From Onchidella celtica (Eukaryota > Mollusca > Gastropoda > Systellommatophora > Onchidiidae): a stretch of DNA of 64,000 bases. The DNA lies in assembly GCA_963931925.1 (NCBI GenBank), contig OZ007579.1, positions 47,185,271 through 47,249,270 of the forward strand, written 5' to 3'. Numbering within the stretch: the stretch's first letter is position 1; the number at the start of each line of letters is the position of its first letter. The position numbers and the translations under genes are program-made. The notes under the pieces were generated by a model. That model was given only the letters and a program-made list of their open reading frames with translations. It did no database searches and was not told the origin of the DNA. Below, piece by piece: positions 55,571 to 64,000 of the stretch.

Positions 55571-57664
55571 TAGATTAAAATTTATCCATATCACCCCCCC
55601 CCCCCCCCAACCAGCAACAACAAAATTTATTATTCATTATTAAATAAATATTATTATCAATAAATGTTCAAATATTATTTGAGTTGTGAGTTGTAAACTG
55701 CGCCTAACAGGCTGCGTTACAATTTGCTCTGAGATAGAGAGAGGTAGAGAGAGTGAGCGAGACAGGGAGAGAGAAAGAAGCGGTGTAGTGTGTTGAGCGC
55801 TTCGCATGCGCTCCATTCTGCTCGGTGGTTGACGTGTTGCTTCTGTAAAGCGAATGGAGAATTTTAAATGGATATGCGCTATATAAATGCCATCTATTAT
55901 TATTATTATTATTATTATCTATAAGCAGCAATGTGTGTGTACCAAGTACATGTATATGTAAAAAATGTGTTAAATCTGTTCACCTATTCAAGTAGAACTG
56001 AACAGAATGCTTTTGTAAAGTGGCTTTGATCGTCGTGAAAACTGACAGATTAAATCCACTGAGACAACAGTGCATTGTAGAAAGTAATTACAGTATGTCA
56101 TGACAAAAATTTGATGGATCATGTTGCGTTAATATTTCTTGTTAGTAAATTCTTTGATAGCTTATTTGTAGAAAGATATACATTTCATGTACCTTATGGT
56201 TTAAGACACTGATTAGTTTGCAAGGCATTTGAAAGATTGAACTTACATGTTGTAGTGAATAAGGGTTTGTCACTTGCGAGTGAAATATTAAAAAAAAAAA
56301 AAAAAGACCTTGTCCGTCTATACCTTCCTAAGCTTGACACGTCCCTTGCCAGAGAATTTGACAACAGTGTATTCGCGCACAAAAATACTCTAAAATGACT
56401 TCATTTTTATGAGTGTGTTAATTATTTCATCCATTGCGACTAAGTGTATGTCAGTGCCAAACTAACAATACAATGCAAATTTTACTCATGGGCAACCAAC
56501 TATAAAAACAACTGCAACTTGACAACGAACGTAAACGAAATGAGGGTTAAAGTTGAATCATATCAGTTTGAATGGATATTCACCCCATAGCGATAGCATA
56601 TCAATACATAGTAATTTATGTTTTTCCTCTGAATTGTATTATGATTTACTATATGGAAGTCTAGAATGTATGTATGTATGTATTATTATGGTGCCCGTTG
56701 ACAGTGATAAAAAAATGAATCAAACTATGATTGAAATAAACTGTGGTATTCAGGCCAGACTATATTCCACCAGTCCAGATTATACTCCCATAATCAGGCA
56801 AAATATTCAAGGATACAACATTAAGTTTTTAAAATTTTATTTCACCCGCAAGTGACATGCCTTTATTCACTATAACACATAATTGCAATATTCACTAACA
56901 AGAAATTCTGTTACTGTAACATGATCCATCGAATTTTGCCTTAACATGCTATAGATCTTACTTTTTGCAATACACCGCTTTTGTCTCAGTGGACTTATTC
57001 TGTCGGTCTACTCAACTGTCAAGGCTATTTCACTAAAGCTTTCTGTCCAGTTCTACATGAATAGTTAACACATTTCATATACATGTACATAGGTGATACA
57101 CACACACATTGCTGCCGTTTCTACACTCCCTCATATATCTATGTATTATTCCAAGGTGATGATGCTGATTCTTATATTTATATTTCTCTTTATTTTCAAG
57201 AGTAAATAAGACGATTTCGTGTTCTTATTGTTATTAATGTATATTACTGGCTAGCATTCTGTAACATTTCAAGTGGATCTGGACAGGTGGAATTCATCAG
57301 GGAAAAAAATGTAGTGCCTATTTAGTTTTATATGAAGTAGATGATGGACTTGCACCATCTGTCAGTGTCAGTTGGGTTACTAATTATGTTTTTATTATTT
57401 TTTTCTATGTGTATTGTTTTCCGGCCTTTTCTCTCTGCATGGTTGTAACAAAAAATACAATGTATGTTTTACTCATGGCCAACCAATTATCAAAATAATA
57501 ATAATGACAATGATATCAACAGACACGAGTGAAATTAATGCTGAGGTCTAATCATATCAGTTTTAATGGATACTCAACCCTTCTGTATATCAATGCATTT
57601 TAATGCATGTTTGTTTCCTCTAAAATGTATCATGATTAACAGGAGTCATGAATGTATGTATGTA

Positions 57665-58897
57665 TGTCACAAATCCCAGACTGGGAGATGTAATAAGTTA
57701 TGACAGGACAACAATCACGAACGAACAAGTTTAACACTTAACAGAACAACCCATCAGACTCACACATTTATTAAACATAATTATACAGATAATAGCGCAA
57801 TTACATACATTATATTATTGAATTTAACTGCCGTACAACGGCCTTATTCCCACATGCACTCTTCCTCGGATCCACAACCCGGTAGTTACTTCCTAAAGAC
57901 ACTTCGGCCTCAGCCTCTCCCCTCAGGGTCTTAATAGCACATTAATAATTCACTGGCACCGCAGTCTCTCAATATCACCTTCCTATTGCCATAACACCTT
58001 AGCATTCCACTAGCACCTCAGCAGGGCAATAGCACATTATCATTTCAATAGCCCATCAACATGGCAATAGTACATTTTCATTTCAATAGCCCATCAACGT
58101 GGCAATAGTACATTATCATTTCAATAGCCCATCAACATGGCAATAGTACATTATCATTTCGATTAGCACATTCACGCTCATATCTACGTCCCTGTCCGTG
58201 GCCAGACTGCCACGACTTTATGTGCCTCTACTGTCCTGCACCGACAGCCTCACTCTTGGCCTATGTGTGGCCCCCGGCCCTATGCTGGCCTATCCCCTGT
58301 GCTCACCGAGGTGGCTCTTCGGCCCGTCCCCGACACCTACAGAATAACATTACATTGGTATAATACCATACCATTTCTATTCACTCCACCTCTCCTTACA
58401 ACCCATGAAGCGTACACACAATAGTTCACATTTCACTCACCAAACATCTTACGGTAACACACCTCCATCGTAGTACACAATACTCACTCGTGCTACAAAT
58501 CCATGAACTCACTTTCATCTATCGCTCATGGCGCACATTGCTATATCCAGTATCAAGGACTTCCACATTCCTCACATATACTTATTTACATCATGGTCGT
58601 AGACGAATATAATACATCAATCATAATTATCAATCATCGTTTCACCTACCAGTCATCACTGGAAAAAACTCTCTCACTAGTCTTCCGACTGCTCTCCTTA
58701 TGTTCGCCCACTGGGCTTTCTCTTGCGTCCGCTCTTTAGGACGTTCTAACTTGCAGTGATAGTAATACAGCGCTCTCGCCTCATTCAGACCCCCCTACTC
58801 ACATGCACGCTTTCCCTTACCCCGTGGGCCGTGGGTTAATTTTACTCTCCTCCTTTCCCCCCGTAATTATTAACTATCGCTCACTCCACTCGTGACA
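57665..58897 (+). mobile_element. Intact solo LTR with ATGTA target duplication
   Basis: 1,233 bp, TGTCACAAATCCCAGACTGG...CCACTCGTGACA, flanked on both sides by ATGTA (57660-57664 and 58898-58902). Same family as 14341-20173. It contains a 3-4 fold tandem repeat of a CAATAGCCCATCAACATGGC unit at about 58020-58165. Open frames inside (58503-58739) are not genes. Orientation is inferred from the CTCGTGACA end, which resembles the 3' end of the Gmr1-like LTR. Confidence 0.92.
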
Positions 58898-60724
58898 ATG
58901 TACACCAATTTAAACTAAGGCTGAAATAAATTGTTATTGTTTTTCCTCTAAATTGTATTATGATTTATGGGTGTCAAGAATGTGTTCATGTATGGATTAA
59001 TATGATATCTGATGACAGTGATAAAGAACAGGCTATAAACTGTGGTCTTGACTTGTTTTCCAAATATACCCCGGGGTATATTCTGGGCTAGGCCAGTTTA
59101 ACCCCGGTGTAACAGGCCAAAATATAATTTTTATGAGCTCGTTAATTATTTCATCCATTGGGACTAAGTGTATGTCAGTGCCAAACAAACAATACAGTGC
59201 AAATTTTACTCATGGGCAACCAACTACAAAAACAACTACAATATGACAGCGAACGTGAGTGAAATGAGGGTTAAAAGTTGAATCATATCAGTTTGAATGG
59301 ATATCCAACCAATAGCATATCCATACGTCATAATAATGCACGTTGTTTCTTCTGATTTGTATTATGTTTTACGGAAGTCAAGAATGTATGTATGTATTTA
59401 TTACTGTGATGCCCGTTGACAGTGATTAAAAAACGAATTAAACTATGATTAAAATAAACTGTGGTCTTTACTTCTTTATATAAATAAAAATAGGGTATAA
59501 TCTGGACTAATGGTGTATAGTCTGGCCTAGCCTAAAGTATACCCCTGGGTATATACTGGCTTAGTCTGGCGTGATGATAATCTGGCCTGCTACACTGGGG
59601 TTAAAGAGGCTTAGTCTATTTTGTACCCCCAGGTATATTCTGGGTTAGACCAGTTTGGCTAGGCCAAACTATATTCCACCAGTCCAGATTATATTCCCAT
59701 ATTCAAGCAACATATTCAAGGATACAACATTTAAGTTTTTAAAATTTTATTTCACCCGCAAATGACATGCCTATATTCACTATAACACATTACTGCAATC
59801 CTTCAAATGCCCTGCAAACTAATCTAGTGCCTTAAACCATGAGCTACATGAAATGTATACCTTTCTACACATAAACTTTGGCAAGGTCAAACTATATTCC
59901 ACCAGTCCAGATTATACTCCCATATTCAGGTAAAATATTCAAGGATATAACATTAAGTTTTTAAAATGTTATTTCACCCGCAAGTGACATGCCTTTATTC
60001 ACTATAACATATTACTGCAATCCTTCAAATGCCCTGCAAACTAATCTAGTGCCTTAAACCATGAGCTACATGAAATGTATACCTTTCTACAAAAAAGCTA
60101 TCAAAGAATTTACTCACAAAAAATTTTAACGCAACATGATCCATCGAAATTGTGCCGTAACATATTGTAATTACTTTCTACAATGCACTGTTGTCTCAGT
60201 GGATTTAATCTGTCAGTTTAGAAGACTATCAAGGCTACTCTACTAAAGCTTTCTGTCCAGTTCTACTTGAATAGTTGAAAAGATTTAACACATTTTTTTT
60301 TACACATAGTCGGTACACACACATTGCTGCTATATAGATTCTAGAATGATGTGTAGGTCATTTTTATATTCCCTCTTATCTTTATAATATTCCAAGACGA
60401 TGATGATGATTCTGATATTGATTATTATTATCTTTATCTTCAAGAGTAAATAAGATGAGTTCGTGTTCATATTGGTTAGCATTCTGTAACGTTTCAAGTG
60501 GATCTGGACAGGTTAAGTTCACGATGTGAAAAAATGTTAGTATGTCTTTTGTTTTCTGTGAAGTATTTAATTTCTGCTGGATGATGGAATTCCACCATCT
60601 GTCAATTGGGTTATTAAAATGCTGTTGTTATTTTTTTTTTCTCTTTGTGTTCTTTCCCTGCCATTTCTCTCTGCATCATTGTAACTTTGTATATAGATCT
60701 AATTGTTCTGACATATCGTCGGTC

Positions 60725-60926
60725 CCGTCGCAAAGGGGCGAACACGTCAAAATTCCAATTTTCACTTTTTGGGCTTTTCGTTATCCTTATACTTAGATCC
60801 ACAATGTGTGTAAACAGTTTTACAAACTGTGCCTTAATTACGTAATTACGGCCCACCCTACAGGGGCGAACAGCCCAAGCCTTGCATGGCTTAGCGGCGA
60901 AGACGGTACTCGCCCCTTTGTCACGG
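60725..60926. mobile_element. Small MITE
   Basis: About 200 bp with inverted ends CCGTCGCAAAGGGGCGA (60725-60741) and TCGCCCCTTTGTCACGG (60910-60926), two mismatches. An internal ACAGGGGCGAACAG echoes the end. Much richer in CpG than its surroundings. No target duplication could be confirmed and the family is unknown. Confidence 0.6.
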
Positions 60927-61554
60927 TAGACATCTAGCCACCTGGGATGGCCGGCAGGGCGAAAAGAACAATGACTGCAGTCGACGGGTAGTCTGGGTCA
61001 CTGATAGAGACCGCTTCTCAAGACAATTTTGTTTCGTCTTCAAAGGGATTAAGAAAATACCGCCTAATGGAACAATGGTTTTGACTTTCGTGGTCCGGTA
61101 AATGTTCCCGCCCCATGTCAATTGACGTTGCATTTTGTTTCCGAGTCGTCCAATAAACTCAATGGTTCGATGTGATTCCAACTTTGTCGTCCTGGCTGTC
61201 CCCGCGCCTTTTTCCTTTTTTGGAAGTTTTACGTGCGAAACTTTGACGATGCAATTTGTATCCGAACTACCCAATTACATATACTTACTGCAATTTATTT
61301 TCGGGAACATCATCCTGCAAGTTATCGGAATAGACCAGTGAGAGAGGTGCCATTTTTTGAATGTCGAATTTAGAGAGGATGTAATAGCTGATCATTTGGA
61401 TGTTTGCTTTTCTATATGATGGATCATCTCCAGTTTTCAAGAAGAAGGTGCATGGTTGAATTGTTATGGGCAATAAATGCAAAGAACGAGCACAGTGCTG
61501 TCCCAGCAAACAGTGTGAATAATACAGAGACCAACACATCAGTAAGCGCTGGAT
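60927..61554. other. Non-coding or undetermined stretch
   Basis: CpG-containing. Open frames on both strands (for example 60921-61274 minus and 61404-61721 plus) have no recognised domain. The plus frame at 61404 continues into the shared repeat and includes SVNNTETNTSV and DVSVDGPRSEHE, so it may be a remnant of that element's own protein. Confidence 0.35.
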
Positions 61555-61885
61555 TTCCATCGGATCTACAAGACGTTTCTGTGGACGGTCCGAGAAGCGA
61601 GCACGAGATGGGGAACGGACGTTTCAAGCAGTTGAAAATCAGCCACATGAATTTGCCGCCCAATCACCTGTCTTTATTCTCTTTTGTTGTTAGGAATAAG
61701 CAGAGTGTGCGTACACTCTAAAAGTGACTTCCACTGGGTAAAATTGAAAATGCGAGCGCTTTCTTTACCAACCAGAATGTAGAAAAATGAAAGACGTATA
61801 TATCGATACCAAATATACTAAGGTATCGATTGAATAGTTGGCCATATCAGCTGTCGAACATCCCCCTAGTTACGACGATTAATTG
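61555..61885 (+). repeat. Dispersed repeat, copy 2 (pair with 4655-4970)
   Basis: See copy 1 for shared landmarks. The inverted repeat here is ATATCGATACC AAATATACTAA GGTATCGAT. It ends in CATATCAGCTGTCGAACATC then CCCCTAGTTACGACGATT. Confidence 0.7.
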
Positions 61886-61982
61886 CAACCAACTTCACAG
61901 CAACGACCAGTCATCTCTGAAACACATTCTTCTTGAGGTGACGCTGACAGGCTAATTAAACTGATCCACAAAGCCAAACAAT

Positions 61983-62210
61983 ATGGCGGAAGATCCAAAC
62001 AAATCTTACTGTGTCATACGCATTCCATGTATTGAGCTATTTCGGAGTGGGCAACTACCAACTACTCATCTAAGAGGTTGTAATCGTTCTGTTACGATAA
62101 TATTAACTCTTGGCACTGTTTGTCTTCAGACCAAATCATCCCCTTTGACGGGCTCATGTTTTGATGAAAATTTCAGCTGTCAGAACTGGTTCATGTACGC
62201 AACTGGGTAA
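61983..62210 (+). CDS. Possible first exon, unknown protein
   Basis: ATG in a good context (ACAATATGGCGGAAGATCC), encoding MAEDPNKSYCVIRIPCIELF and then RSGQLPTTHLRGCNRSV. It begins about 100 bp after the repeat ends. A donor-like AGAGGTTGTAA occurs within the frame near 62073. No domain and no downstream exon identified; could be chance. Confidence 0.18.
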   Translation: MAEDPNKSYCVIRIPCIELFRSGQLPTTHLRGCNRSVTIILTLGTVCLQTKSSPLTGSCFDENFSCQNWFMYATG

Positions 62211-63600
62211 GAGAGTCCAACATGTTTTTCTGCGTACGATACCAAGTTTCGTCAGAGAAGAAAGGGAAATTTGCTGTAACTTTGAAATGATTTTATTTGT
62301 TAAAAACGTTAATCCTTCAGACAAGCAAATGTTGACCTTCAAAAGACAGTTATGAAAAATAAATGTTTTTCCGAAATACGATCCAACATCAAATATTTTT
62401 CCGCCTTAATTAAATCAATAACTCCCTGGAGTACGTCACGTTTATATTATTTACAGAGAAATTTCGGGAATGCACCACTGATAACATGCCAGCAGAATGC
62501 TTACCAATCTCAGCATTGAATATGTCGGATTGAAGGTTTAAAAAAAAAGCACATCTACGATTTGGCATTTAACAAGAGCAATGGAGTTGTTGTAATTGTT
62601 TTACCAATTCAGTGTGCCGGCGATTCAGAGTTGAATTGGTACAGCATTTGCAAGTGGTACACTGCATTGAAATATATCACCAAACCTTTATAATAATAAT
62701 GTGTAGTCAAAATTTAAAGGAAGCTGTTGTCACAAAATTACCACAGATAAAATGCTTGAATTCTCCTTTTTCAATATTTTGTAATGATGTCTGTTTATTG
62801 TTTCCTATAGGTCAAACAATTGATTTGATAACCCACCTGTGCCCCGAAACGAACGCAATTTTCACCGGAAACAGTCGAAGATAATTTAGAAATCACACCA
62901 TTATTTATCATCGTACATTTTTTTCTTTTTTTACTTTGGGACATCTAATCAAGGTGATAAATTTCATAGTAATCATAGACTAGTTTATGGCCTAAATCAC
63001 TGTCGTATTGGATAAACGAAATACGATCCTAAAGTTCAGGTTGGAATGTACATTACCGCACACTTTGTGTAAGTCTTCTCAAATTGGTTCTATTTGTACT
63101 TCCAAGTTAGAACTACATCGAGAAGGACTCGATTCAAAGAAGAATTATTTTTCCATACATTGTTAAAACGTTTCATCACGGAAAACAATATCAAGAAACA
63201 GAGTAATTCAGCAACTTCATCCATTTTTTTTTAATATGCTCCTCCAAGCACGTACTACATGGTACATGACACGACTAAGAGGAAAAAAAACAACCTATCC
63301 CATGTTTCAGAGTTAAATTTTCAATTTAGGCTAGTTCTATTTGATTCAAAAACGACTATCCATTTCTAAGCGCTTAAAAGTTTAACATGGGACAGGATAA
63401 TTCTGTCACTTTATCTTCTCTCTGTCTCTCTCTTTGCATTTATAAATAGGCTACACCATAATTGTAGACTGCTGATCCAAGCACATGTATGATGTACTAC
63501 TTGTCTAAGTAAACAAAATTATTCTATGGTCAAAGGATATTTATACATACGGGAAGAGTAGACGTGAAAGTAAAGGAAAAGAAAAGAGCACAATGATTGG
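62211..63600. other. Non-coding stretch
   Basis: No gene or element recognised; A/T-rich with a CTCT simple repeat at about 63417-63435. Confidence 0.45.
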
Positions 63601-64000
63601 CAGCCAATAAATTTCAATAAAAAATGTTGCTGCATCTTTTCCCGATATTATGTGGGTGCAGAAGTCACATAACAATTTGTGTTGTTTATATTATTTACTT
63701 CCTCGCTAATAGGATAGGCATGAACTTCAGACCGTCCCTTGTTTTCTGTAGAAGGCCGCCTTTACTGTCAATAGAAATACCATTATCTTTATGGTGGATG
63801 CGGCATTTAGGAATCTGCTGGTTTCCGCCTATTGAAGCTTGCAGCTTCAGATGTGCTTTAGCTCAGCAGAAAACTGACCCCCAACAAAATCCCATTTTCT
63901 TCTCCGAAATGAGAAATGAAGTAAAAAAAAAGTCCTTCTTTTCAGTTAATCTCACATGAAGAATATTCATGCCGCATTTATGAATTGTCGCACATAATAT
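63600..64000 (-). other. 3' flank of a third SMB-gene family member (C)
   Basis: The reverse complement matches the distal 3' flank of the 23300-25585 gene (27816-28230) and the 3' flank of paralogue B (14145-14340). It lacks the MITE and LINE tail found in the first copy. The coding part, if present, lies beyond the right edge. Open frames here (63624-63959) are in non-coding homologous sequence. Confidence 0.75.

Larger units (their letters stand above)
54270..60720. repeat. Nested fold-back repeat cluster
   Basis: Several partial copies of one family lie in both orientations. The GGCCAGA(C/T)TATACCCC / GGGGTATA...CTGGGCTAGGCC end motif occurs at 54280-54490, 56750-56795, 59060-59115 and 59500-59700. 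The GTGACATGCCTTTATTCACT block occurs at about 56850, 59762 and 59985, and inverted near 56255. The AATCATATCAGTTT(G/T)AATGGATA block occurs at about 56557, 57548 and 59282. The GATCTGGACAGG/ATCATCATC block occurs at about 57280 and 60430-60510, and inverted near 55120-55250. No protein-coding capacity. The solo LTR at 57665-58897 and a SINE at 55318 are inserted in it. Confidence 0.75.

Noticed and set aside
63624-63959. 111-codon frame at the right edge
   Set aside because: The homologous flank at 27816-28230 is not open in the same frame, so it is non-coding 3' flank.

Overview
This is eukaryotic, probably invertebrate, DNA, A+T-rich and dominated by transposable elements. Introns, tRNA-derived SINE-like repeats, Gmr1-like LTR elements, a tyrosine-recombinase retroelement with split direct repeats and a Merlin/IS1016-type transposase are all present. 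I infer a mollusc or other lophotrochozoan; no species is claimed. There is no bacterial operon structure and no CRISPR array.

Layout. 1-4450 is non-coding apart from a possible promoter/first exon near 3030-3190. 5065-13537 is a DIRS/PAT/Ngaro-type retroelement (repeat A1, gag, RT-RNase H, tyrosine recombinase, repeats B1-A2-B2) whose recombinase gene is split by a near-complete 3.95 kb LINE (8711-12662). 14341-20173 is a solo LTR with perfect 5-bp target duplications (ACGTT). It is itself split by a second LINE copy (14478-18429, reverse strand) plus about 640 bp of extra sequence. The LTR lies in the 3' flank of a broken reverse-strand paralogue (to about 20710) of the best host gene in the window, 23300-25585 (+), a secreted or surface protein with a somatomedin-B-like domain. 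The 3' flank of that gene carries a TA-flanked MITE and a LINE tail. A third family member enters reverse-strand from the right edge (63600-64000).

28230-36692 holds LINE tails, a Merlin transposase with one in-frame stop (31652-32668), a tRNA-like SINE and a short tandem array. 36693-50428 holds two Gmr1-like LTR retrotransposons, with integrase before reverse transcriptase. One is on the minus strand and almost complete (36693-44358). A younger, internally deleted plus-strand one (44359-50428) starts inside the 5' LTR of the first. 50479-53608 is bounded by inverted repeats, has many GGCGTTTTGTC motifs near both ends, and contains a small spliced gene on the minus strand rather than a visible transposase. 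54270-60720 is a nested fold-back repeat cluster with perfect palindromes. It is interrupted by a second solo LTR (57665-58897, target duplication ATGTA). 60725-60926 is a small MITE.

How it fits together. The window reads as a layered insertion record. Host gene duplicates were hit by LTR, LINE and MITE insertions, and the duplicates act as each other's empty-site controls. Only the 23300-25585 gene, the LINE ORF at 9478-12609 and perhaps the gene near 51570-52860 look potentially translatable in full.
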